Assembly (NCBI GenBank): GCA_027563935.2
Contig: CM050453.2
Coordinates: forward strand, 66,882,018 to 66,946,017
Direction of reading: 5' to 3'
DNA: 64,000 bases
DNA from: Costus lasius
Lineage: Eukaryota; Streptophyta; Magnoliopsida; Zingiberales; Costaceae
Numbering within the stretch: the first letter of the stretch is position 1; the number at the start of each line of letters is the position of its first letter. Under the pieces are notes generated by a model, which made no database searches, was not told the origin of the DNA, and worked only from the letters and a program-made list of their open reading frames with translations. The position numbers and the translations under genes are program-made. Positions 1-11,085 of this stretch are shown here, in pieces.

Positions 1-2
1 TT

Positions 3-3000
3 TCTAATCTAAGGCAGCTCTTTGATGCATTGGTTGAGCTCAACCCTCCTAAAGTAGACATTCAGTGTGTTGAGCCCAAAGGCTTAACTAATACATTGAA
101 GACAAAGATGGAAAGAGTCAGGAATAATAAGTGCTACTCATGTGGAGGACCACCTCACATGATAAAGGACATAGTACGACTTCAGAATGAGAAGAAGAGA
201 GGCAAGGCTTCGTCTTCATACTCAGGTATCTATGTTACAGAAGTCAATCTTTCTACTTCTATGTCATGGGTATTGGATACCGCATGTGGAGCTCATATTT
301 GTACAAATATGCAGGGGCTCAAGACAAGTAGATCGGTGCGGCTTGGAGAGATTGACCTACGCGTTGGAAACGGGGCACAGATTGCTGCTGTTGCTGTAGG
401 CGTTTTGACTCTCTCCTTGCCTTCTGGACTTCAATTAGAACTAGATAATTGCTTTTGTGTACCATCACTTACTAAGAACATTGTATCCATTCCTTGCTTA
501 GCAAAGAAAGGATTTAAATTTGAAATAAATAAGAACTCTTGTTCTTTTTCATTTGCAAATATGTTCTATGGGAAGGGTACTTTGTGCAATGGTCTATATA
601 TCTTGGATATGGAAAGTTCTATTTGTAACATAAGTAATAAAAGGACCAAACTGAGTGGTTCAGTTGGTGCTTTCCTATGGCATTGTCGATTAGCCCATAT
701 AAACAAGAATCGCATCCAACAACTCCATGCAAATGGATTGTTAGATTCAAGTTCCTTGGAGGAATTTGATACTTGTGAACCTTGTTTATTAGGGAAAATG
801 ACAAAGGCGCCCTTCACCAAGATTGGTGAAAGGGCAGAAGGTTTATTAGATCTCATACATACTGATGTGTGTTGGCCCTTCAATAAACAAGCCAGAGGAG
901 GGTACAACTACTTTATTACCTTCACTGATGACTTCAGTAGGTATGGCTATGTCTACTTAATGAGACATAAATCTGAGTCCTTTGAGAAATTCAAGGAGTT
1001 CAAGAATGAAGTAGAGAACCAGCTTGGAAGATCCATTAAAGCTCTTCGATCAGATCGAGGTGGAGAGTACCTGAGCGGTGAGTTCTTTGACTATCTGAGA
1101 GAGTGTGGGATCATATCCCAACTCACTCCTCCTGGAACACCTCAATGGAATGGTGTGTCAGAAAGGAGAAATCGAACTTTATTGGATATGGTTCGATCTA
1201 TGATGAGTCATGCAACTCTACCTTCATCATTCTGGGGGCATGCACTAGAAACAACTTCTCTAATACTGAATAATGTTCCATCTAAGAGTATCTCCAAAAT
1301 ACCATACGAGATGTGGAGTGGGAGACGCCCTAATCTCACTTTTATCAAGATCTGGGGATGTGAGGCTTATGTCAAACATCAGGATTCTAGCAAGCTAGAA
1401 CCTAGATCTGATAAATGTGTGTTTGTGGGGTATCCTAAGGAAACTAAAGGATACTACTTCTATGTCCCAACCGAGAATAAACTTTTTGTTGCTCGGGGTG
1501 CTGTCTTTCTAGAGAAAGAATTTCTTATGAAAGAAGTTAGTGGGAGGAAGTTTGACTTGGATGAGGTCCAAGTGCAAACACAAGACAAGGAGATGGAATC
1601 TGAGCCACCTGCACCGGTTGCTAGGCAACCTGAGGCTCAGACACAGGTCCGGCGTAGGTCTGGGAAAATTCATCGTGCACCTGAAAGGTATGGGTCGCTG
1701 CCGACCCAACACAATGGGATCTTCATCATAGAGGATGAACCGAGAACCTATGATGAGGCGGTCAGTGGACCGGACTCCGAGAGATGGCTTGACGCCAAGC
1801 GATCCGAGATGGATTCCATGTCGGCTAACCAAGTCTGGGATTTGGTTGAGCTGCCTGATGGGGTAAAACCCATAGGATGTAAATGGGTCTTCAAGAGGAA
1901 GACAGACATGGATGGCAATATAGTTACCTATAAGGGTAGACTAGTGGCTAAAGGATTTAAACAAGTCCATGGGGTGGACTATGATGAAACCTTCTTGCTA
2001 GTTGCCATGATCAAATCCATTCGGATTCTGCTTGCTATAGCTGCATATCATGACTATGAGATATGGCAGATGGATGTGAAGACAGCGTTCCTTAACGGGA
2101 AGCTGACTGAGGATGTGTATATGTCACAACCTGATGGCTTCATCCATCCTGCAAAGGCTAATAAGGTCTGCAGGCTGAAGAGATCCATTTATGGATTAAA
2201 ACAAGTATCTCGAAGTTGGAATCTTCGATTTGATGAAGCCGTGAGAGATTATGGCTTTGTCAGAAGCGAAGATGACGCCTGTGTATACAGAAAATTCAGT
2301 GGGAGCTTGGTGATTCTTCTGGTCTTGTATGTTGATGACATACTGCTCATCGGAAACGACATCCCTAGTCTTCAAGCTGTGAAGACATGGTTGGGGAAGT
2401 GTTTCGAGATGAAAGACTTAGGGGTGGCCGCCTATATTCTAGGCGTAAGGATCTACCAAGATAGATCCAAGAGGCTTCTGGCCCTTAGTCAGAGTACCTA
2501 CATTGATAAGGTACTGGAGAGGTTCAACATGGAGCAATCCAAGAAAGGATACCTTCCAGTGAGACATGGCCTTACTCTCTCAAAGATCCAGTGTCCTACA
2601 ACACAGGCTGAGAGGGATGACATGAGTCAAATTCCTTATGCTTCGGCAGTAGGATCGATCATGTATGCAATGTTGTGTACTAGACCAGATGTGGCATATG
2701 CTGTGAGCATAACCAGCCGATACCAATCCAATCCAGGTCTGCAGCACTGGGTGGCTGTAAAGAACATCCTAAAGTATCTGAGAAGAACTAAGGATCTGTT
2801 CTTGGTCTATGGGGGACAGGAAGAGCTCAGTATGCAGGGCTATACTGACGCATCATTCTAGTCTGACCCTGATGACTTTAGATCGCAGGCCGGCTATGTG
2901 TTCAAGATAAATGGAAGCGTTGTATGTTGGAAGAGCTTCAAGCAATCCACCATAGCAAATTCTACAACCGAGGCTGAGTATGTGGCTGCTTCTGAGGCAG

Positions 3001-3311
3001 CCAAGGAAGCCGTTTGGATAAGGAAGTTCTTATGTGATCTTCAGGTGGTACCTAGTGCAATGGATCCCATTGAACTCTACTGTGACAATAATGGAGCAAT
3101 TGCACAAGCCAAGGAACCATGGTCTCATCAAAGATCCAAACACATACTCAGAAGATTTCACCTGATCAGAGAGATCATTGACAGAGGTGATGTCAAGATT
3201 AGCAGAGTAGACACAGAGAACAATCTGGCAGACCCATTGACCAAGGCTTTGGCGCAGCAGAAGCCTGATGGTCATGCTAGAGATATGGGGTTGAGATTCC
3301 TCAACTTCTAG
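3..3311 (+). pseudogene. Ty1/copia Gag-Pol polyprotein of element C0, 5'-truncated by the window, one amber
   Basis: The reading frame is already open at the left edge and runs in copia order: zinc knuckle, protease, integrase, reverse transcriptase, RNase H. Visible motifs are a CYSCGG...H knuckle (its last Cys is replaced by Ile, KDI), the protease site LDTACGAH, the integrase SDRGGEY and GVSERRN blocks, the reverse transcriptase LYVDDILL, and RNase H TDASF plus STTEAEYVAAS. A TAG at 2859-2861 interrupts the frame just after DASF, where the sister elements have Gln. The same frame resumes and ends at 3311, so this is one nonsense mutation with no frameshift. The protein is clearly related to but distinct from the A/B/D/E family, and its LTR differs too. 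Most of gag and the 5' LTR lie left of the window. The family assignment is certain; the exact copia lineage is not. Confidence 0.95.
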
Positions 3312-3321
3312 GTCTTAATGC

Positions 3322-3331
3322 AAGTGGGAGA
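3322..3331 (+). other. Polypurine tract of C0
   Basis: AAGTGGGAGA lies 11 bases after the Gag-Pol stop and two bases before the LTR's TG. It would prime plus-strand DNA synthesis. The same decamer precedes the 3' LTRs of A, B, D and E. Confidence 0.85.
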
Positions 3332-3332
3332 T

Positions 3333-3679
3333 TGTTGGTGTATTTTCCCTAGGACCTAGTTTTGGTCAACTTATGTACTACTTGACTTTGATATTTATAT
3401 ATCATTCTGGCATTGTCATTATCTATGTTTGTTTACATCTGCGCATATGTACTAACATGATAATGTCCCTGGAGACAGATTGGATCTATGCTCGAACTAT
3501 AATCCCAGTCGATGTACCTTAGTGGATATGGGATAGCTATGGTACTTGTGAGACTGGTATGTGGGCTGGTTAGGACGCAGACACATGGGTATATCATTGG
3601 AGGATATACTGGATAGACCCACTGTGAGGCTATGACTTGGTGTCATGAGTTATCCTCATAAGTGACAGGAGATGCATTG
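3333..3679 (+). repeat. 3' LTR of C0, first part
   Basis: It begins TGTTGGTGTATTTTCCC directly after the polypurine tract and is cut at 3679 by insertion of element A. The last five bases, CATTG, are the target duplication and recur at 21777-21781. The continuation is at 21782. A second copy of the same LTR family (C1) is found at 42441, and its unbroken sequence across the equivalent point confirms the join. Confidence 0.9.
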
Positions 3680-5359
3680 TGTTGGGGTATGCCCTTAAGG
3701 TTAATTTTTGAGGCCTTGGGATTATTTCAGTATCATGTATAAACTTTATGTTTATAAAGGCAATGGTTGTTATTCAGGTTGTTACAGTATCTGCTGCAAT
3801 ATGTATACTTCTGAATAATGTCTCAATGCTGTTCAGCTTGGCTGACATGCAGTAATGTCCTTAGTCGAGATATCTTGGTGAACATGAGACAGCCTTGATA
3901 TGATTGAGACTAATATGTGTTCTAATCTTATAGGATGCTTCGAGCATGGAATAAGATGTAGACTCATGGGTACATTGGATGTACTGGACAGACCCTACTA
4001 GGATATTCCATTGCTTGTCACAATGTGAATAATCCTTATATGCAAACAAGTGGCATATTTCCTCTGACTTGAGATCACTTGTGTTTCTAAATGATGATTG
4101 GCATTGTTTTGAGGTAGTTCAATATCATTTGAAACATAATGGTTATAGACTATCTTGGATAATGAGCATGAGTCATGTTAGGGCGCTAGTGATAGATATA
4201 GGATTGCCGTCTCCTTGGAAGGAGTGTGATGTTCTATAGGGGCCCCCTGGATGAGATGATTGAGAAAGTGTATGGCCATACCCAGATGACTATGTTTCAT
4301 CTGATCTAATCATTCTCATCATATTGGAATTACAGGCTTGACACGCTTGTCCAATAAGAACATCCAGTGGCAAAGGAAACATGTATGCCTAGTGAAGTGG
4401 ATTCACACTTGTGCTGTGGTTTGGGTGTAGTCTTGGAAGACTCTTTCCTTTATATCGGGAGACAGTGATGTGTTGCTAGATACCCCTCACTGATCGTGAT
4501 AACGTGAGTTATCGTTACCGACATTTAAAGGAAACCCTTAGGGTCGCACAATTTGATGATATGGCTTACTTAAGTCAGATCGTGTGGACTGAATTGTTTG
4601 GGTTCAGTTTAAAGGGATTTAAACTCTGATTGTAAGTGAGATCTGGTCTGATCATGTTTGATTGATTAGGGCTTGAGATCGGTAAGCTTCGATCAAGAGA
4701 ATTGATGCTAGATCGGTGAGATCAGGAGCATCAAGTGATGAACGGTTAGATCTTGAACCTTTAGGGTTTATTGTGATCTAGACCAATGGCTTGGGTTAAT
4801 TGGTCTTTGAACCAAACCAAATTGAACCGGCTCATCAAGTGAGCGCATGGTTCAAGGGGAGAGGAAAATGTGATGGTTCACTTGGAGTGAACGCATCACA
4901 CGTTAAGGCTTTGCTAATTTTAGATAGCATGTTGCTAAACGTGACCACGCCTCACGTCGCTTCTCTTCATGCCCTATTGTCGCCTCTTGCCTCTGGCTCT
5001 CGACATTCTCGTGTGGTGAAGAGGGTTGACGACAAGGAGAGGTCTCGGCCAAGCAATCAAGTCATCTCATCCCTTCCATTCGACAAGGATTCTTGGAGAA
5101 CTTTGCTAGCACAAAGATCAACAAGGAGTAGGCGATCACATCTTGTGTGCGCATCTTTTGGAGGAGATCCCTTTCGATCTCTGCTTCCAAGGCGCCATCC
5201 AAAGCAATGGCGATGGTATGACTCCTTTTCGATGTATACATGTTTTAGTTGATCATATAACATACATGCTATCGATCTAGAAGCCCTAGCTTCCGCTGTG
5301 AAAATTTATATATATATGCGCCTATTTAGGGTTTCGCCACCCCCCCTTAGGGACTTTCA
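3680..5359 (+). repeat. 5' LTR of A
   Basis: The LTR is about 1,680 bp, opening TGTTGGGGTATGCCC and closing GGGACTTTCA. It carries a poly-C run shortly before its end. Open frames inside it, including a 150-codon one at 4800-5252, are not kept open in the B or S copies, so they are not treated as genes. Confidence 0.93.
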
Positions 5360-5361
5360 AT

Positions 5362-5373
5362 TGGTATCAGAGG
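5362..5373 (+). other. Primer binding site of A (initiator tRNA-Met type)
   Basis: TGGTATCAGAGG, two bases after the LTR, matches the usual plant copia primer site TGGTATCAGAGC at 11 of 12 positions. Confidence 0.85.
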
Positions 5374-7173
5374 CAAGTTATTTGTATGTTCGTATGATTG
5401 CTATTGTGTGATCCTTGTTTGCTCAAATGTTTAGATCTAAAGGTTACATGCGAAACTACATAATATGCGAAAATTGTTCATGTTGGTTGGCGAAAATACA
5501 TGCTTATCTTAGATGTATAATTTCTCCTTTGCGCATGTATGTTGTTTGGCGCATCTTGTTGTTTTTATAAAAACTTCTCTTGCGCGCATACACTAGATCT
5601 AAGAGGCGCCTACTTGAAAAACTTAGACGGGTTATTAGGGTTGAAGTCATCCTCTAGTTAAGATCCAATTAGTCTGATCAGACCATCTGACAGCCTAGAT
5701 GGGTCGACCAGATGGCACCTGTGCGCAAGCACGAGGTTGCTATAGGTCGACTGCGGACAGGCGTGTAGTGATGTCTGGTTGAGACAACCAGTGAACGTGC
5801 ATGAGTTAGGCCTGGGGTCACACCCGCTTGCCAGAACTCATGAGGGTCGTTCAGCCCTTGGCGCATGCATGGTTGACCATTAGGTCAGCTCAAGTCAGTT
5901 ACGACTTGGTGCATGCAAGGGCAGTGGATCTGACTAGGTATGATGAGTGGATCCCTATTAATGGACCGTTGTGAGGTAGTAGGGCTCATAAGGAAAATAA
6001 AAAAAAATTGATGCCAATGGGTTTTCGAAAAATTTTATTTTCTGGTTTGGATCACATGATCAATGTATACCATATTGCTTGTTTATTTAATCTTATGTGG
6101 GCTGCCTATTTAATGTGTGCTGTGCTGGGGCCTGCGTGCCTGGATTAAAATTGTAAATTAATATTTATTGTGATCTGCGCATCACATTTTAATTAATTTA
6201 TAAAGTGTAATTGACCTGCGTGTCATTCATGTCTAGATAGATTAAATTGTGTTTTAATCAGACATGAGCACAGAGCACACTCGGCAGAGGCGCATGCAGC
6301 AAGTGGCTTCACCAGCGGGAGGTCTAGGGTTCGACTCTAGGACAGGCGCATTTTACCTGGTGTGCGCACCTGAGCTGCAGTGGGCGCTTGGGCCCGGGTT
6401 GGGCCAGAGAAAATGCAAAAGACCCAAGAAGAGCTCAAGTGAAGACTTAAGTTAATTAAGGTCTTACTTAGGCTTAATGGGCTTTTACCACATAAGATCA
6501 TCATGCTTTTAATTTACTGTTTCAGTAATTTAGTAACTGCATGATTTATTCTTCTGCTATCACCATAGGATTTGAATGATAGTAAGAAGATAAAAGACCG
6601 TTAAAATCCAACGTTAAATATCAAGCTCGTAAGCCTTCTGACGCGAAACCTCACTGTTCTGACTATCGTTGGGGCCGTGTTGTACCCACTCAGTGGGCAC
6701 GCCCATCTATCTTCAGACGGTATGTGATTACACCTGCGTGTTACAGAGAAGGGATTTATCGCTTCTCGTTGCTCAGCATAGCACGTGGTGGTCCAGGGAG
6801 TAGGTCGGGTCAGCTTGACCATGTAGGCTATGGGATCAGAGACTGTGTTGTACCAACTCAGTTGGCACAGTCTGCTGGATTGCCCAGATGAAGGGGAATC
6901 GCACGGGTTGGCGATTGGCAGGGATTGCCTACCAGAGATTAGTGCTTGTACTCTCTGTGCATCTTATCTCGCCTGAGCGGGACGCGGAGACCAAGTATGA
7001 AATCTGGATCCCATCTCACTAAAAGAGTTTCACTCTTTCGGACTGTTTTACTGGATTTTTCAGTCAGATAAAATAGTGAGAAAAGAATCATTCTTAAGTC
7101 CTGAATTGATTCTAACATTGATACTGACCTTGCTGTTCTTGCATTGTTGTAGATTACTGCAGCAACGAACACC
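5374..7173 (+). other. Untranslated leader of A
   Basis: These 1.8 kb between primer site and gag have no convincing gene. They are strongly conserved with the leaders of B and D. Contained landmarks are a T-arm-like hairpin at 6324-6340, two TCA-loop hairpins at 6685-6697 and 6853-6865, and a branch-point plus pyrimidine-rich plus AG stretch ending at 7152 that looks like a 3' splice site. The leader probably holds packaging or dimerisation signals; this is inference. Confidence 0.6.
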
Positions 7174-7610
7174 ACAGCCTTCAATGTGCGATCCCTACTG
7201 GAAAGGGAGAAGTTTGCTGGGCCAAACTTCTCAGACTGGTACGGACACCTTAAGATTGTTCTTAAGGCTGAGAGGAAACTGTATGTCCTCGAGACGGCTA
7301 TACCGCCTCAACCCGCTGCGAACGCCGCAAGGGCGGTTCGGGATGCTTATGAGAAGCATGTCAATGATAGCATTGATGTCGCTTGCTTGATGCTAGCGTC
7401 TATGACGCCACAGCTGCAACGTCAGCATGAGGATCTATCTGCTATAGAAATTATAGCAAACCTCAAGATGCTGTATACAGCACAGGCAAGGACTGAACGC
7501 TATAATTTGACTAAACTTTTCTTTCAGAGCAAACTGACTGAAGGGAGTCCAGTTGGAGCTCATGTGCTCAAGATGATTGGGTATAAGGAGGCTCTAGAGA
7601 AACTGGGACA
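7174..7610 (+). pseudogene. gag (N-terminal part) of A, start codon lost, cut by B
   Basis: The protein matches the first ~145 residues of the Gag of B and D (VRSLLEREKF, then ETAIPPQP, and NLKMLY further on). Where B has an ATG at 11086, A reads ACA, so the canonical start is gone. The frame is cut after ...EKLG by element B. It resumes with the rest of Gag at 16644, and joining the two across a single GGACA restores the frame. Confidence 0.92.
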
Positions 7611-9261
7611 TGTTGGGGTATGCCCTTAAGCCTAATGTTTGAGGCCTTGGGAATGTATCAGTATCATGTAATAAACTCTTATGTTTATAAAGGCATGGTT
7701 GTTATTCAGGTTGTTACCTTGTCTGCTGTAATAAGTGTACTTCTGAATAATGTCTCAAAGCTGTTCAGCTAGGCTGACATGCAGTAAAGTCCTTAGTCGA
7801 GATATCTTGGTGAACATGAGACAGCCTTGATATGATTGAGACTAATATGTGTTCTAATCTTATAGGATGCTTCGAGCATGGAATAAGATGTAGACTCATG
7901 GGTACATTGGATGTACTGGACAGACCCTACTAGGATATTCAATTGTTTGTCACAATGTGAATATTCCTTGATTGCAACAAGTGGCACATTTCCTCTGACT
8001 TGAGATCACTTGTGTTTCTAAATGATGATTGTCATTGTTTTGAGGTAGTTCAATATCATTTGAAACATAATGATTATAGACTATCTTGGATAATGAACTT
8101 GAGTCAGGTTAGGGCACTAGTGATAGACAAAGGATTGCCGTCTCCTTGTTTAAGGAGTGTGATGTTCTTAAGGGGCCCCCTGGATGAGATGATTGAGAAA
8201 GTGTATGGCCATACCCAGGTGACAGTGATCATCTGATCTAATCATGCTCATCATATTGGAGTTACAAGCTTGACACGCTTGTCCAATAAGAACATCCAGT
8301 GGCAAAGGACATATGTATGCCTAGTGAAGTTGATTCACACTTGTGCTGTTTTTGGGTGTAGTCTTGGAAGACTCTTTCCTTTATATCGGGAGACAGTGAT
8401 GTGTTGCTAGATACCCCTCACTGATCGTGATAACGTGAGTTATCGTTACCGACATTTAAAGGAAACCCTTAGGGTCGCACAATTTGATGATATGGCTTAC
8501 TTAAGTCAGATCGTGTGGACTGAATTGTTTGAGTTCAGTTTAAAGGGATTTAATCTCTGATTGTAAGTGAGATCTGGTCTGATCATGTTTGATTGATTGG
8601 GGCTTGAGATCGGTAAGCTTCGATTGAGAGATTGGATGCTAGATCGATGAGATCAAGAGCATCAAGAGATCAACGGTTAGATCTGGAGCCTTAGGGTTTA
8701 ATTTAGATCTAGACTGGATTGCTTGGCTTGGTTCTTAAACCGAACCAAAATTGAACCGGCTCATTAAAGAGCGCTTGGTTCAAATAGAGAACAATTTGCG
8801 ATTGGGAAATGTTCATGGTCGCATGAAGAAGTGGCTTACTATTTTTAGAAGCCATGTTCACACGTCTCATGTCGCCACTTGCGCTCTCCTATTCTTGCTC
8901 TCGCCCCTTCCTCTCGTCACAAGTATTCTCGTGTGGTGAAGGCGGACGAGGAGTAGAAGAAGTTTTTCGCCAAGCAGGTCATCTCATCTCCCTTCACGGA
9001 TTGGGACTCTTGGAGAGCTTTGCTAGCACAAAGATCGACAAGGAGAAAGTCTTTCTCATCTTGTGTGCGTCATCTCTGGAGGAAAGCCATTTCGCTTTAT
9101 GCTTCCAAGACGCCATCTAGAAATGGCATCGGTATGATTTCTTTCTTGCATACAAAAGATTTAATGTTGATTATATAAGATGCATTCGATCCCTAGAAAC
9201 CCCTTCCGCTGAATTCCATATGCGCCTATTAGGGTTTCACCGCCCCTCTTGGGGACTTTCA
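7611..9261 (+). repeat. 5' LTR of B
   Basis: TGTTGGGGTATGCCC...GGGGACTTTCA, 1,651 bp, nearly identical to 14988-16638. It includes a GATAAC...GTTATC inverted repeat near 8429-8444 and a TTTATATC stretch near 8390 that may serve as a TATA element. Confidence 0.95.
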
Positions 9262-9263
9262 AT

Positions 9264-9275
9264 TGGTATCACAGC
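9264..9275 (+). other. Primer binding site of B, altered
   Basis: It reads TGGTATCACAGC where D has TGGTATCAGAGC, one mismatch to the initiator tRNA-Met primer site. Confidence 0.8.
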
Positions 9276-11085
9276 GTGTGTTCTATGCATCTTTTTATGA
9301 TTGCTTAACCTTTTGTGATCCTTGTATGCGATTATATGCTTAGATCTAACCTACATGCGAAAGTTACATGTTAAGTTTGCATATTCGAATCTTGATGAAT
9401 GTTTTCTTGGCGCATGTTGTTGGCGCATGCTTTATGTTTTCTTCAAAACTACTTGACATGCGCGACACACTCTAGATCTAAGGCCTTGCAGTAAACCCTT
9501 AGACGGGTTATTAGGGTTGAAGTCACCCCTAGGTTGGATCCAAAAGTCTGATCAGACCATCTGACAGCCTTGATGGGTTGACCAGGTAGCACCTGTGCGC
9601 AAGCACGTGGTGGCTACAGGTCGACTGCAGACAGGCGTGTAGCGATGTCTGATTGAGACAACCGATGAACGCACATGAGTTAGGCCCGGGGTCACACCCG
9701 CTTGCCAGACCTCATTGTGGTCGTTCAGCCCTGGCGCATGCATAGTTGACCCTATGGTCGACTCAAGTCAGTTAGGACTTGGTGCATGCAAGGGCAGTGG
9801 ATCTGACTAGGTTGGATGAGTGGATCCCTAGTAATGGACCGTTGTAAGGTTGTAGGGCACATAAGCAAAATAAAATTGAAGCCCATGGGGTTTTTCGAAA
9901 ATTTTATTTTAATGATTGGATCACATGTTAATCGATGCCATGTGTATGTTTATTTAATCTTATGTGGGCTGCCCAAGTTTAATGTGTGCTGTGCTGGGGC
10001 CTGCGTGCCTGGTTAATTTTGTAAATTAATTTTATATTGTGATCTGCGCATCACATTGGTTTAATTTATAAAATGTAATTGACCTGCGTGTCAATCTTGT
10101 CTAGATAGTTAAATTTGTAATTTAATTAGACAAGAGCACAGAGCACACTTGGCAGAGGCGCTTGCAGCAGTGGCTTGACCAGGTGGGAGGTCCAGGGTTC
10201 GACTCTGGGACAGGCGCATATTCCTAGTGGGCGCACCAGACCTGCAGATGGCGCTTGGGCCCTGGTTTGGGCCAGATGAGCAGCAAAAGCCCCATGAAGA
10301 AAAGCAAGTGAAGACTTAAGTTTATTAAGGTCTTACTAGGGCTATGGGCTTTTACCACATAAGATTCATGCTTTCTTTTATTTATTGTTTAAATATTAGA
10401 ATTGCATGATTAGTTTATCTTCTGCTATCACCATAGGAATTGCATGATAGTGAAGAAGATAAAAGACCGTTAAAATCCAACGCTAAAATATCAAGCTCGT
10501 AAGCCTTCTGACGCGAAACCTCACTGTTCTGACTATCGTTGGAGCCGTGTTGTACCCACTCAGTGGGCACATCCATCTATCTTCAGACGGTGTGGGATTA
10601 CACCTGTGTGTTACAGAGTAGGGATTTATCCCTTCTCGTTGCTCAGCATAGCACATGGTGGTCCAGGGAGTAGGTCGGGTCAGCTTGACCATGTAGGCTA
10701 CATATGTGGCGCATATGGTAGCACATGGAGGCAGCCATCTGTGGGATCAGAGACTGTGTTGTACCAACTCAGTTGGCACAGTCTGCTGGATTGCCCAGAT
10801 GAAGGGGAATCGCACGGGTTGGCGATCGGCAGGGACTGCCTACCGGAGATTAGTGCTTGTACTCTCTGTGCATCTTATCTCGCCTGAGCGGGACGCGGAG
10901 ACCAAGTATGAAATCCGGATCCTATCTCACTAAAAGAGTGTCTACTCTTTCGGACTGTTTAATGGATTTTTCAGTCAGATAAAATAGTGAGAAAAAGAAT
11001 CTTTCTTAAGTCCTGATTGATTCTTAACATTGATACTGACCTTGCTGTTCTTGCATTGTTGTAGATACCTGCAGCAACGAACACC
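9276..11085 (+). other. Untranslated leader of B
   Basis: A 1.8-kb leader homologous to those of A and D. It holds the T-arm-like hairpin (10192-10208), the two TCA-loop hairpins (10555-10567 and 10764-10776) and a 3'-splice-site-like stretch whose AG is at 11063-11064, 21 bases before the gag ATG. No gene is seen in it. Confidence 0.6.

Noticed and set aside
4800..5252. 150-codon open frame in the A LTR (also at 21213-21665)
   Set aside because: Present only because the two LTRs are copies; the same region in B, S and D is frameshifted or closed, so it is not conserved as protein.
6601..6822. Antisense 73-codon frame in the leader, seen again at 10483-10692 and 53450-53710
   Set aside because: It overlaps conserved leader hairpins, which explain the conservation; length varies among copies and no domain is recognised.
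7793..7987. Antisense frame of about 62-64 codons found in nearly every copia LTR here
   Set aside because: Repeated occurrence follows from LTR duplication; no start context, domain or independent selection evidence.
10161..10218. A real tRNA gene in the B leader
   Set aside because: Only a T-arm-like hairpin is seen; no acceptor-stem pairing, anticodon arm or good A box could be made by hand.
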